Assembly (NCBI GenBank): GCA_963665155.2
Contig: CAXXFI010000001.1
Span: 1 to 64,000, forward strand
From: UBA1141 sp963665155
Lineage (GTDB): Bacteria > Chloroflexota > Dehalococcoidia > Lucifugimonadales > UBA3495
DNA length: 64,000 nt
Direction of reading: 5' to 3'
The notes beneath the pieces were generated by a model that did not search any database, was not told the origin of the DNA, and saw only the letters and a list, made by a program, of their open reading frames with translations. The translations under genes and the position numbers were made by a program. Of this stretch, positions 27,431 to 37,170 are shown one piece after another; position 1 is the first letter of the stretch; the number at the start of each line of letters is the position of its first letter.

Positions 27431-27996
27431 AAAACTCGTTTAGCCAATTGGCAGCGATTGCGGCGCTAATAGCCTTGATGGTGCTGACCGCTTGCTCCAA
27501 CGATCGGCTCTCTGATTATTCGGAGCATATGAACCCTATCTTACAAGCACATAGTGGCGAATTCGCTCTCGCCAATGACGCCCTTGATGATATGTTGGCA
27601 TGTGCTCCCACTGTCGGCGAACTTGTGTTCACTGATTGCGGTACCGATTTCATTGCTGCCCTAGACAGGTACGAAAGATCGGCTGCGGTGCATATGAACA
27701 CATGGGTGCTTGAGCTACAGCCGCCCGACGAGGCGTTGCTATTCCACGAACTGACTCTTGAGTTATTTCAACTTCGCCGAGCTGCCTTTTACACTGTGCG
27801 GTCCCAAACGAAGGACTTGATGGACTTGATGGAGGGCCCACCCGTTAGGAATGTAGCAGCATACGTCGCATGGATGGAACAGACGGCGGAAAGGGCTGCT
27901 GATCAATTTGATCGTGCAGACAGGTTGCTTCCCCGAATCTTGGCGGAAGCCAGGAAACTAGGTGGCGTTAGCATTTCCTATAATGATGGGTTTTAG
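27427..27996 (+). CDS. Predicted lipoprotein of unknown function
   Basis: A 189-aa exported protein. The N-terminus has a lipoprotein signal peptide: MKN, a hydrophobic stretch (AAIAALIALMVL) and lipobox LTAC with Cys23 as the expected acylation site. The mature part is mostly helical and acidic, with one Cys pair (about C59 and C70) that could form a disulphide. The start overlaps the previous stop by 4 bp (ATGA). No family is recognised. A transposase gene follows 60 bp downstream. Confidence 0.7.
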   Translation: MKNSFSQLAAIAALIALMVLTACSNDRLSDYSEHMNPILQAHSGEFALANDALDDMLACAPTVGELVFTDCGTDFIAALDRYERSAAVHMNTWVLELQPPDEALLFHELTLELFQLRRAAFYTVRSQTKDLMDLMEGPPVRNVAAYVAWMEQTAERAADQFDRADRLLPRILAEARKLGGVSISYNDGF

Positions 27997-28055
27997 CCCC
28001 CGGTGAACTGGACCGACTGCTTGGCTGAGGTTAGGCAGGGCATAGGACGGTAGAG

Positions 28056-29039
28056 ATGGCTGAATTCACCACGACCACGACGTACACAGTCAGTTGCCCT
28101 GACTGCGCATCCGACCATGTTGTGAAGATTGGCAAGCAGTCGGGCCAGCAACGCTATCGTTGCCGGGGCTGCAAGAAAGATTTTCGGGCAGGCGGGAAAG
28201 CCCAAGGTCGGAAGATGGACGCCGAGCTTATGGGGTCAGCGATCCGGGACTACTTCACTGGCAAGCCTTACAAGCAGATAGCCGAAGGCTTGAAAGAGGA
28301 ATACGACTTAAAGAAGGAACCCAGCAAGGCTACCATCTACGAGTGGGTGGCAACCTATACGGATAAGGCTGTCAAGCAGATGGACGGCCACAAGGCCAAG
28401 ACCGGCGGGCATTGGGTTGCCGATGAAATGATGGTGGACGTGGGCGGGCAAAAGATGTGGATGTGGAATGTGATGGACGCGGAAACCCGCTATGTGCTGG
28501 CTACGCATCTGACCCCCAGGCGGGACGCCAACGCAGCTCGTGTCGTTCTCCGCAAGGCTGCTCTGGCCGCGGACAAGCCGCCCAAGACCATCACTACGGA
28601 CAAGCTCAAGTCCTATATGTCGGCGGTCAAGAACGTGTTGCCGGAATCTCGGCATATCCAATCGGAAGGGATCCGGGCCGACATTAACAACAACCTGTCG
28701 GAAAGGTTGCAAGGCACGTTCAGGGACCGTATCAAGACGCTGCGGGGACTGGACAGCCGTAAGACCGGCCAACGCTACCTTGACGGCTGGACGCTCACCT
28801 ACAATCTGTTTCGGGGGCATGAAGCTCTACGGAACAAGACGCCTGGATACCGGGCCAAGATAAAGGCGCCGTTCAAGGAATGGGCCGACGTGGTAAAAGC
28901 CGAGGCCGCGCCTCGCCGGAAAGTGGCGAGAGTGCGGCCAGCATCACAACCGAAACTGAAATTACCACGGCCCCAAGTCGCCTCGCCAAAGGTTGATTCC
29001 CTCGTAAAAACCCGTTTTGAGGAAGTTCCAGCGATTTAG
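28056..29039 (+). CDS. DDE transposase with N-terminal zinc ribbon (IS6/IS240-like)
   Basis: A 327-aa transposase. An N-terminal zinc ribbon (CPDC at about 15-18 and CRGC at 36-39) and a helix-turn-helix (YKQIAEGLKEEYDLKK, then SKATIYEWV) precede a catalytic core. The core acidic residues are in WVADEMMVDV, TITTDKLKSYM and NLSERLQGTFRDR. The C-terminal 50 residues are basic and proline-rich. The frame is intact. I could not identify inverted repeats with confidence, so element borders are not given; they probably lie between 27997 and about 29300. The family name is approximate. Confidence 0.8.
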   Translation: MAEFTTTTTYTVSCPDCASDHVVKIGKQSGQQRYRCRGCKKDFRAGGKAQGRKMDAELMGSAIRDYFTGKPYKQIAEGLKEEYDLKKEPSKATIYEWVATYTDKAVKQMDGHKAKTGGHWVADEMMVDVGGQKMWMWNVMDAETRYVLATHLTPRRDANAARVVLRKAALAADKPPKTITTDKLKSYMSAVKNVLPESRHIQSEGIRADINNNLSERLQGTFRDRIKTLRGLDSRKTGQRYLDGWTLTYNLFRGHEALRNKTPGYRAKIKAPFKEWADVVKAEAAPRRKVARVRPASQPKLKLPRPQVASPKVDSLVKTRFEEVPAI

Positions 29040-29728
29040 CACATCTGAGCGCTGCCGTATGTTGGGGTAGTATACGGAACAGAGACTATATATTGTGCCC
29101 AGGCGCGGGTACGTTTGTTCTAATTCGACCTGCACAGACTTTTTACGAGAGAATCAAGGTTCAACCAAAGGCAAAACGACAACGGGGATTCAAGACGCCC
29201 AAGCCGGTATATCCCAAGGTGGGCAACGGGAAGCACAAGAGGACGCTACCGCCGCCGTGGGCGCGGCTTCGGCCAAGGCTACCCAGTAAGAAATAGATTT
29301 TGGGACGAGGGTCTATACCCTCGTCCCAACGGTGCAAAAACGTTATACGCTAGAAGCAAACGGAACCGTCTGTGCAGCCTTCGTTGTTCCATTGGCCCAG
29401 CAAGGACACGCGGGCCTCAACCGGTTCGGGCCTGACCCGCGAGCCATGGATACGCTGAAATCGACGGCGGATGTTTGAACATCGAGACTGGGGTGATCAC
29501 TCGCAGCCAATCGAGAACCACACCAAGGTCGTATCCCTGCGCTAAACTATGAACATTAGCTACGGTAGGCCAATGATATGGATAAGTGGTCAGCGTAGCG
29601 AACGAGCGTGTAATATCAATTTACCCAGATTTGTGGCAAATCTGACGTGCACACTACCGCGGGATTCGAGATTTCTAAATGTCGAAGGACTAGTTTGATT
29701 TGTGAAAATTCGGCCAGGAGGCGAACCG
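29040..29728. other. Mostly gene-free stretch after the transposase
   Basis: Two overlapping short frames near 29093-29296 are possible but neither is convincing. One is very basic, and the other has a CSNSTC stretch. A TATATT sequence at about 29088 could be a -10 box. The hairpin at 29300-29329 is listed separately. The remainder up to the PPOX gene shows nothing recognisable. Confidence 0.4.
29300..29329. terminator. Perfect 13-bp hairpin
   Basis: TTGGGACGAGGGT pairs with ACCCTCGTCCCAA around a 4-nt loop. No T run follows on the plus strand. It may terminate the transposase transcript, or it may be a structural or protein-binding palindrome. Confidence 0.55.
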
Positions 29729-30364
29729 ATGACTACCGTTAACTTTACTGGAGTGATCACCGAAGAAAGCGAATTGCGAGAGATATTTGGCTGGCCGGCT
29801 GAGCGGTCGGCGAACAAAGAGATTGACCGGTTGGACCATCACTGCCGAACCATCATTGGGAAAAGTCCCCTCATACTTCTTGGCACATCCAATGCATCCG
29901 GACGTTGTGATGTGTCGCCCAAGGGAGATTACCCTGGATTCGTACGGGTACTAAACGACAAAACGTTAGCTATTCCTGACCTCCCGGGCAACAACCGCCT
30001 GGACACTTTGACAAACTTGCTGGCAAACCCTCAAGTTGGGTTGATCTTTTTGATACCCGGTATGAACGACGTACTGAGAGTCAATGGCAAAGTGCGATTG
30101 GTCAGAGACGCTGCTCTATTGGAAAGCTTGGCGTACCAGGGGAAATTGCCCAAGTTGGCGATAGTGGTCGACGTCCAGGAAGTTTTCATCCACTGTACAA
30201 AGGCGCTGGTGCGCTCCAAGCTATGGTTGGACGAATACCGAGTCGACCGAAATGAACTCCCGTCTTTGGCGGAGATCCTGCGAGACCATGCAGGCCTGGC
30301 GAACTGCAACGTAGATGAGCTGCAGAAAGAGATCGACGAGAGGGTTGCTACGACGCTTCATTAG
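29729..30364 (+). CDS. Pyridoxamine 5'-phosphate oxidase-family FMN-binding protein
   Basis: A 211-aa split-barrel flavoprotein of the PPOX class. ATG 29729 is chosen over an upstream ATG because AGGAGGCG precedes it by 6 nt. Diagnostic stretches are FGWPAERSANKEIDRLDHHC, then LGTSNASGRCDVSPKGDYPG and LAIPDLPGNNRLDTL. They build the FMN phosphate site and dimer interface of the subgroup often annotated as MSMEG_1061-type. Members reduce or oxidise small substrates with F420 or FMN, and the actual substrate is unknown. It is a single gene upstream of the GMC oxidoreductase and is intact. Confidence 0.88.
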   Translation: MTTVNFTGVITEESELREIFGWPAERSANKEIDRLDHHCRTIIGKSPLILLGTSNASGRCDVSPKGDYPGFVRVLNDKTLAIPDLPGNNRLDTLTNLLANPQVGLIFLIPGMNDVLRVNGKVRLVRDAALLESLAYQGKLPKLAIVVDVQEVFIHCTKALVRSKLWLDEYRVDRNELPSLAEILRDHAGLANCNVDELQKEIDERVATTLH

Positions 30365-30594
30365 CGGCCCATATTGGCGAGGACTTTGGCACTAACTTGT
30401 TGGTCGGTCTGCCATCTCGCAGTGAGGCATGTAGGCCTATGGACATCGTACTGATTTTTACGATCGACCATGGCTACCGTTTCCCGACGCTGCACTTACC
30501 CCGGGGCCGGCATCCTTCCGTGCGGCTTGGTATTGCTCGACGACGCGAGAGGAGGTTTCGCCCGGTGAGTATTCAATTGGGACGGAGTTTCTAA

Positions 30595-32286
30595 ATGAAG
30601 TACGACGTGATTATAGTTGGCGCAGGTAACGCTGGTTGCGCCCTAGCCGCTCGCCTTTCCGAAGACCACCAGATATCGGTGTTGCTCCTAGTATTACAAC
30701 GACGCTTTCTCAAATTGGTCAGTTTTGGGGCAGAAATCGCTTCGCGGAACGCAAGACCCCAAAGCTGTCAGCCCACGCGCCTAACAGCCATGAAGAGGTG
30801 CTCAAGGCCCCTTTTTTGTGATCCGTCGTTGTAATACTAGAAGCCGGCCCCGAATATCCTGACTTCTCGCTCCTTCCCAATGACTTGAAATACAGCAACA
30901 ACCCGTTAGCCTCAGCCGTGGACGCTCAATCTCTGCCTCCACATAACTGGTCATTCGAAGGCAGGCCGACGCGCCAGCAGACCGATCCCACTCCCGTGCC
31001 GCGGGGCAAGGCTATGGGCGGAGGCAGCTCCATCAACGGCGCCCAGTTCTTCCGCGGCTCACCAGAGGACTTCGACGATTGGGCGGCCCGGGGCAACGAC
31101 CAATGGTCGTTCCTTAAAGTACTGCCATATTGGAGGAAGATGGAAACTGACTTGGACTTCCAGGACGATTTCCACGGTACCGACGGCCCGGTCCCAGTCC
31201 GGCGCTACAAGCGGGAGGAGTTCCTGCCGTTTCAGGAGGCTTTTTACCAATCCTGCCTTGGAGCGGGGCTCCAGGAATCCCCAGACATCAACCACCCGGA
31301 GTCCACTGGTGTGAGTCCGGTGCCGGTAAATAATCTTGACGGCGTACGCATGAGCACTGCCTTGACCTATATCAACCCCAACCGATACCGGCTAAATCTG
31401 ACTATCAAGGCCAACGTGATGGTCACCAAAATCCTGTTCTCAGGCAAAGCAGCCACCGGAGTGGAAGTTGAGAGCGGCGAGGAAACATTCGTCATGGAAG
31501 GGCGCGAGATCGTGCTTAGCGCCGGGGCGATTAAGTCGCCCCACCTGTTGATGCTGTCGGGCGTAGGCCCAACGGACCAGCTAAACGAATTTGGCATACC
31601 GGTGGTCTGCGAATTGCCTGGAGTCGGCCAGAACATGCGGGACCACCCGCAGGTTTCTATGCTACTTCAAGCGAAAGACGGGGTTCAGATGGACCCCGAT
31701 GCCCCCAAAAGGGGGTGCCTGCTTCACTACACCGCAAGAGGGTCCAGCGTCCGAAACGACATGCTGATAACACCCAGTTCGTTTTGACCCAAACGAGCCC
31801 ATTGGAATGTCCTTCTCGGCCAGCCTGTACAAGCCGGCCGGGACTGGCGAAGTTAGACTGGCCTCGCCCGATCCCCGCAGCCAGCCTTACTTGGACTACC
31901 GATACCTTGAAGACCCGTGGGACCGCCAGAGGATGCGCGAGGCCGTGCGCCTATGCGTACGATTGCTGGAGAACGACTCTTACCAGGACATCATCTCTAT
32001 GCGACTCTCTTCCACGGACGAGGAATTGGCTACCGATGAGACCCTGGATCGCTGGATAGCCGATAGTTTAAGATTCAGCTCGACCCAGCACATGTCCGGC
32101 ACCTGCAAGATGGGACCAGCCTCCGACCCAACCGCCGTGGTCGACCAGTATTGCCGCGTCCACGGTCTGGAAGGGCTAAGGGTGGTAGACACCTCCATCA
32201 TGCCCGACATAGTTTGTACGGGAACCAGTGGCACTGCCATGATGATCGGTGAGCGAATGGCCGACTTGATGAAGGAACGATTGTAG
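30595..32286 (+). pseudogene. GMC-family FAD oxidoreductase interrupted by a MITE and a frameshift
   Basis: An FAD-dependent alcohol/choline dehydrogenase-type enzyme. The N-terminal Rossmann motif is present (VIIVGAGNAGCALAARLSE). A 145-bp MITE (30692-30836) then interrupts the gene. Removing it with one CTAG restores VLLLEAGPEYPDFSLLPND in frame. The GMC signatures PRGKAMGGGSSING and LSAGAIKSPHLLMLSGVG follow. A T4 run at 31782-31785 has one base too many (ITPSSF then stop; downstream DPNEPIGMSFSASLY), shifting the frame. The C-terminus has the catalytic-His region SSTQHMSGTCKMG and ends at 32286. Two separate lesions imply a dead gene, though the T4 indel could be an assembly error. Confidence 0.92.
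30692..30836. mobile_element. 145-bp MITE, type B, inside the GMC oxidoreductase gene
   Basis: It has terminal repeats TATTACAACGACG and the matching CGTCGTTGTAATA, flanked by CTAG at 30688-30691 and 30837-30840. It is exactly as long as the type A MITEs, but its interior is unrelated to theirs (it contains CAAAGCTGTCAGCCC). No coding capacity. Precise removal repairs the host frame at this site. Confidence 0.93.
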
Positions 32287-32518
32287 AAGGGGAAGGGCTT
32301 TGGTTTCGGCGGGCGGAGATTTTTCAAACCTTTACGGGCGCACCATCGCCGATAGTGTTCCGAAATATTCTGACACCTCGGTTCGGGTACTAATTACCCA
32401 GAAGCCGTTATGGTCGGGAGATATTTGTGGCTCGGGGATGATTACTATTTGTTAGTCTTGCGCCGCTACAACACCCACTGCGCCTAGCCGGTCCAACAAT
32501 GTCGGGAATCACTCCCGG

Positions 32519-33427
32519 CTAAGCTAACATTTCTTCCACCCCGGCAACCAAGCCGAAAGCGCAGAGCCCAAGCCTCTCACAGGTCTTTCTGCAGTCTAAC
32601 CCTAGCATATCCGGTCTGTGATCCGGCTCTATCCCATAGGACGGATCTGTTTTGGAGGGTACCTCCATCAATGCCTGGATTGGCGTTACCAAGCTGCTAT
32701 CTAGGCCAGATACCTCCGCGATAGTACTGGCGAATTGGTACATGTTCACCCAATCTGCACCAGCAAGGTGATAGATCCCAGGATGATAACGGGCAATTAG
32801 TTGCACGATGCCTTCTGTCAGATGCTCAACGAAGATTGGAGTGCGATAAGTAGTGACATGGCCGTCAAAGGTGCTGCCGTTTTTTAGGCGGTCCATTATC
32901 CTGGTTGCAAGATTCTGACGACCGATTAGTGGCCAGCCAAATACCAGGCTGGTCCGGACAATACTCCACTTGGAAGCCTCACGAGCAATGGCTTGCTCTG
33001 CCTGGAACTTGGTCCGGCCGTAGTGGGTGATTGGGTTAGGGGAGTCATCCTCCCGATAGTTTCCACCTTCGCCACTGAACACATACTCGCTTGACAAGAA
33101 AACCAGCCTCGCATGATGCTGGGCACTAAGCCGAGCTACCTGTGCAGCCCCATCGACATTTACCTCTGTAGCCTGTGCAGGGGCCCTCTCGGCCGTTCCC
33201 ACGTCGGCGATGGCAGCCAATAGGACCACCACATCGGGCCTGGCCTGCCGAAAAACCTGATCCAGCCGTTGGTGATCGGTAATCTCTAGTCGGTACCATG
33301 AATGATCGATGTCCTGAGGAGACCGAGAATTGTAAGTGCTAGTGACCTCATACTCGGATTCTCGTCGGGGCCGGCGTAGCAGGTAATGCCCGATAAATCC
33401 GCTGGCTCCAATAATCAAGACTCGCAT
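32519..33427 (-). CDS. NAD(P)-dependent sugar epimerase/reductase (RmlD-like extended SDR)
   Basis: A 302-aa extended SDR protein. It has an N-terminal Rossmann motif LIIGASGFIGHYLL, a catalytic YGRTK (Tyr and Lys of YxxxK) near residue 138, and a VFLSSEYVFSG strand carrying the Ser. The order of segments resembles dTDP-4-dehydrorhamnose reductase, which makes the last step of dTDP-rhamnose, but no other sugar-nucleotide genes are nearby, so substrate is open. ATG 33427 is preferred to the TTG at 33430. The gene is intact and monocistronic, lying between the broken GMC gene and a broken transporter gene. Confidence 0.82.
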   Translation of the reverse strand: MRVLIIGASGFIGHYLLRRPRRESEYEVTSTYNSRSPQDIDHSWYRLEITDHQRLDQVFRQARPDVVVLLAAIADVGTAERAPAQATEVNVDGAAQVARLSAQHHARLVFLSSEYVFSGEGGNYREDDSPNPITHYGRTKFQAEQAIAREASKWSIVRTSLVFGWPLIGRQNLATRIMDRLKNGSTFDGHVTTYRTPIFVEHLTEGIVQLIARYHPGIYHLAGADWVNMYQFASTIAEVSGLDSSLVTPIQALMEVPSKTDPSYGIEPDHRPDMLGLDCRKTCERLGLCAFGLVAGVEEMLA

Positions 33428-33602
33428 CAAGTCCGACCTCGCCTGGACGATATTAAGTTCGGTTGGGCGACGTATTGGAATAGGTTAGCATGGGACAGAA
33501 CCAATCATCGGTATTGCGTCGCTAGTACCGGCATCTGTGATAGGTCTTAAGTAGGGTTCGACCGAATATAAAACCCTTTTAGGAGCCCAGCTCTAACGGT
33601 TG

Positions 33603-34047
33603 CTAGATTGGATCGACGAGTCTCGGTGGCGTAGCGAACAAAACGAGCATGCCAGCCAACGAAGCCACGCCGGTAAACACTAATAAAGGCATCAGATAGG
33701 AGTTAGTGGCATCGAACATGAATCCGGCCAACACCGGCCCGGCGGCCTGTCCGCCGATTTGCGCCGACATCGCGAAGCCTCGTATCGTTCCTAAGTGCTC
33801 CCGGCCGTAGTAGTCGGCCCAAGCCAGCCTTACCAAAATATCGAAGCCCCCTACCCCAAATCCGACGCCCGCTGCCGCCGCCAACCCGGTGGGCAAAGGT
33901 GCGCTGGCAGAGGTGGCAATCGCTCCTGCGGCCACGACGAATGCCGCCGCAGACAGCAGGAACCGCACGGGAACTCGTCTGCCCAAGAGCGCCCAAAAAA
34001 GGCCGCCGATTATTTGGGAGAAGGCAAATGTGCTGGCGGTTGTAAGG
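33603..34047 (-). pseudogene. C-terminal fragment of an MFS transporter
   Basis: About 147 residues covering the last four or five membrane helices of a major facilitator. Helix-rich segments are FAFSQIIGGLFWALLGRRVP, then FLLSAAAFVVAAGAIATSA, GGFDILVRLAWADYYGREH and LMPLLVFTGVASLAGMLVLF. GxLxDrxGRR-like LLGRRVP marks a loop typical of MFS. Everything upstream of about 34047 is unrelated, and no start codon or first half is present. The fragment cannot transport on its own. Substrate is unknown. Confidence 0.8.
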
Positions 34048-34058
34048 TGCGGTCATTT

Positions 34059-34472
34059 ATGGAGGACTTACGGAATATGGAGGTGCCCCAGGCCAACGTC
34101 ATCCTTCAGGGCATTATCAAGGCTGCCCATGAATTCAAAGATGAGCGGATAGAACTGGAGTTAAGAGGTCAAAGACTTCGTGAGAAATGGAGGGGTAGAT
34201 TGACATTATGCTGGAACGGACGCATCGTTCGGGGAAGGTTAGGGAGGAGCGCTTCCATGCCGAAACGTTTCAATTTACCAGATGTCAGAGATGGTCTCAC
34301 CCACCGGGAACGAATCGTGCTGTGGTGTCTCCACGATCTTCAGAAGGAACACGGTGATGGGCAGATTCCAACGGGCATGCTCTATCGGAGTGTGTTTGAG
34401 AATGTCAATATGACCGTTGGGGACATGAAGAGTATTCTGGTGCGGTTCGTCGGGCATGAATTACCAACATGA
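34059..34472 (+). CDS. Small unknown protein with helix-turn-helix-like C-terminus
   Basis: The frame starts at ATG 34059. An internal ATG at 34258 has a better ribosome site (GGGAGG, 9 nt upstream) and gives a 71-aa product, which I favour. That product reads GLTHRERIVLWCLHDLQKEH followed by IPTGMLYRSVFENVNMTVGD, two helices and a wing-like segment that could bind DNA. The upstream part (HEFKDERIELELRGQRLREK) may be a separate or leader sequence. It begins right at the breakpoint of the truncated MFS gene, so it probably came with inserted DNA. No family is recognised. Confidence 0.5.
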   Translation: MEDLRNMEVPQANVILQGIIKAAHEFKDERIELELRGQRLREKWRGRLTLCWNGRIVRGRLGRSASMPKRFNLPDVRDGLTHRERIVLWCLHDLQKEHGDGQIPTGMLYRSVFENVNMTVGDMKSILVRFVGHELPT

Positions 34473-34570
34473 GGATGCTCCATACCAAGGAGTCTCTGGC
34501 TTGATGAATCCCGTCGCGATCCGCGGGCATTAAATGTTTCGAGTCTGCTAACCGTCTATGGAGACAAAGA

Positions 34571-34942
34571 ATGAAGAAAATTAGGCGCGACTGCCCTGAT
34601 ATCGCTCCCAGCGGTCCTACATACAGGCGAGGAGTCCACACTGGAAACTTACAGTTTATTGCGGGAAGCACCGCCCGCGGCACCGACTCCTGGGGAAAAC
34701 CTTTGATGGAGCAACTTCGAGTCACCTTGGATAGGATCACCCGCATCGGCGCAGCTAAATGGGGTTCGCCTGGGGACATTGTCAAGATCACCACTTACGT
34801 CACTAGCATCAACGACTGGCGTGCCAGCGCCTTGGAGCGGCAGTCCCTATTCAACGAGTATTTTAAGGGTGAATACCCCGCCAACACCTTGGTCGAAATC
34901 ACCGCTCTGGCGGAGCCAGAAGACAGGATCGGCCAGAGATGA
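34571..34942 (+). pseudogene. RidA-family protein, C-terminally truncated
   Basis: A 123-aa RidA/YjgF-type protein. YRRGVHTGNLQFIAGSTARG, a central DRITRIGAAKWGSPGDIVKI and YPANTLVEITALAEPEDRI follow the family pattern. After EDRI the usual final strand (V/I-E-I-E-A-x-A) is replaced by GQR and a stop, and the NHL-repeat gene starts in the overlapping ATGA. The strand lost here carries part of the trimer interface, so function is doubtful. A 5' ribosome site is weak (GGAGACAAAGA before the ATG). Confidence 0.7.
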
Positions 34943-36660
34943 GCGCAGTCTACATTTCGCATGTCAAGTTCCTGCGTAAGTGGGGGATCAGGGGCGGCGG
35001 AGATGGGGAGTTCAATTGGCCCCAGGGTCTGGGCATAGACGGTGCCGGCAACGTCTACGTGTCAGAATGTAGCAATGATAGGATACAGGTCTTCGATCCA
35101 CAGGGCAGATTCCTGCGCAAGTGGGGGAGCGAGGGCAGCGGAGACGGGGAGTTCATCCGGCCCCAGGATTTGGCCATAGACGGTGACGGCAACGTCTACG
35201 TGTCAGATCGAGACAATAATAGGATCCAGGTCTTCGACCCACAGGGTAGATTCCTGCGCAAGTGGGGGGTCATGGGCAGCGGAGACGGGGAGTTCAGGTG
35301 GCCCCAGGGTCTGGGCATAGACAGTGAGGGCACCATCTACGTGTCAGATCGAGGCAATGATAGGATACAGGTCTTCGACCCACAGGGCAGATTCCTGCGC
35401 AAATGGGGGATCACTGGCAGCGGAGACGGGGAGTTCAGGTGGCCCCAGGGTCTGGGCATAGACAATGAGGGTAACGTCTACGTGTCAGATCAAGGCAACG
35501 ATAGGCTCCAGGTCTTCGACCCACAGGGCAGGTTCCTGCGCAAATGGGGGATCAGGGGCAGCGGAGACGGGGAGTTCAGTTGGCCCCAGAGTCTGAGCAC
35601 AGACAATGAGGGCAACGTCTACGCTTCAGATCGAGGCAATCATAGGATCCAGGTCTTCGATCCACAGGGCAGGTTCCTTCTCAAGTGGGGGATCAGGGGC
35701 AGCGGAGACGGGGAGTTCAGCCAGCCTCAGGGTCTGGCCATAGACGGTGACGGCAACGTCTACGTGTCAGAATATGGCAATAGTAGGATCCAGGTCTTCG
35801 ACCCACAGCGGAGGTTCCTGCGCGAATGGGGGAGCGAGGGCAGCGGAGACGGTGAGTTCAGGACGCCCCAGGGTCTGGGCATAGGCATTGAGGGCAACGT
35901 CTACGCCTCAGATCATTGGAATGATAGGCTCCAGGTCTTCGATCCACAGGGCAGATTCCTGCGTAAGTGGGGGATCAGGGGCAGCGGAGACGGGGAGTTC
36001 AGCCAGCCTCAGGGTCTGGCGATAGACAGTGACGGCAACGTCTACGTGTCAGAATATGGCAATGATAGGATCCAGGTCTTCGATCCACAGGGCAGGTTCC
36101 TTCTCAAGTGGGGGATCAGGGGCAGCGGAGACGGGGAGTTCATCCGGCCCCAGGGTCTGGCGATAGACAGTGACGGCGACGCCTACGTGTCAGATCAAGG
36201 CAATGATAGGATCCAGGTCTTCGACCCACAGGGCAGATTCCTGCGCAAGTGGGGGATCAGGGGCAGCGGAGAAGGGGAGTTGATCCGGCCCCAGGGTCTG
36301 GCGATAGACAGTGACGGCAACGTCTACGTGTCAGATCAAGGCAATGATAGGATCCAGGTCTTCGATCCACAGGGCAGGTTCCTTCTCAAGTGGGGGATCA
36401 CGGGCAGCGGAGACGGGGAGTTCAGCCAGCCTCAGGGTCTGGCGATAGACAGTGAGGGCAACGTCTACGTGTCAGAATATGGCAATGATAGGATCCAGGT
36501 CTTCGGTCCACAGGGCAGATTCCTGCGTAAATGGGGGAGCGAGGGCAACGGAGACGGGGAGTTCAGCCAGCCGCAAGGTCTGGCGATAGACAGTGACGGC
36601 GACGTCTACGTGTCAGATCAAGGCAATCATAGGATACTGGTGTTCAAACCGACCGTCTAG
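34939..36660 (+). CDS. NHL-repeat beta-propeller protein with 12 near-identical repeats
   Basis: A 573-aa protein made almost wholly of twelve 47-residue NHL repeats. The consensus is GSGDGEFSQPQGLAIDSDGN, then VYVSDQGNDRIQVFDPQGRF and LRKWG. Twelve blades could form two six-bladed propellers. There is no signal peptide, membrane segment or extra domain, and the start overlaps a truncated RidA gene, so an original N-terminus may be lost. The 141-bp DNA repeats are so alike that recent tandem copying is likely. NHL propellers bind proteins, RNA or ligands, and the partner here is unknown. Assembly of such repeats can be wrong in copy number. Confidence 0.88.
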   Translation: MSAVYISHVKFLRKWGIRGGGDGEFNWPQGLGIDGAGNVYVSECSNDRIQVFDPQGRFLRKWGSEGSGDGEFIRPQDLAIDGDGNVYVSDRDNNRIQVFDPQGRFLRKWGVMGSGDGEFRWPQGLGIDSEGTIYVSDRGNDRIQVFDPQGRFLRKWGITGSGDGEFRWPQGLGIDNEGNVYVSDQGNDRLQVFDPQGRFLRKWGIRGSGDGEFSWPQSLSTDNEGNVYASDRGNHRIQVFDPQGRFLLKWGIRGSGDGEFSQPQGLAIDGDGNVYVSEYGNSRIQVFDPQRRFLREWGSEGSGDGEFRTPQGLGIGIEGNVYASDHWNDRLQVFDPQGRFLRKWGIRGSGDGEFSQPQGLAIDSDGNVYVSEYGNDRIQVFDPQGRFLLKWGIRGSGDGEFIRPQGLAIDSDGDAYVSDQGNDRIQVFDPQGRFLRKWGIRGSGEGELIRPQGLAIDSDGNVYVSDQGNDRIQVFDPQGRFLLKWGITGSGDGEFSQPQGLAIDSEGNVYVSEYGNDRIQVFGPQGRFLRKWGSEGNGDGEFSQPQGLAIDSDGDVYVSDQGNHRILVFKPTV

Positions 36661-36755
36661 AAGGGCTATTCAAGGACACTCAAGTAGTATGGATATTGAC
36701 GATGGTAAATCAGCTGAGCTAACCGCCCGGGCTATTTGACAGTGTAGGTCCAGCG

Positions 36756-37031
36756 TCAATCAGCTGTGAGAGAAGGCCAGCTTTGATCGCTCCCGATCGC
36801 CTCCCACGGGTCCTGGATCACATCTAAAGCCGCAAAGTCCCATTCGGAAACAAAAGTGATGGCGGTTTTCCAGGTCTGTCCGCCGTCGTCAGTACGGTAG
36901 ACTCCGGCCTCATACGCCATTAGATGGGCTCGTCCTCCAACCACGGGGCTGGCGGATAGCCGGGCGGATGCGTAGGCCAGGGGAGTGACGTCACCGGGAT
37001 ACGGCGCAAACGCCTTCTTTAAGCCCCACAT
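36756..37031 (-). pseudogene. Fragment of a BNR/sialidase-type propeller protein
   Basis: About 91 codons with one complete BNR/Asp-box signature (GVYRTDDGGQTWKTA). The upstream part (GDVTPLAYASARLSASPVVG) is also propeller-like. No start of the full gene or remaining blades is found. The intact BNR gene lies just upstream on the same strand (37171-38160), so this may be a partial duplicate or the tail of a neighbouring paralogue. It is too small to form a propeller. Confidence 0.55.
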
Positions 37032-37170
37032 AGATTCGGCGGCTTTGGCTTTTGTCTTCCGGCATCGTCGTGACTCCTCAATCTTGAATAACCGGGATTT
37101 CCTCCGCCAATCATTAACGATCCGATATTAGATGCCAATGCCACAGATGCGGTTACAACATAAGCCCGTA

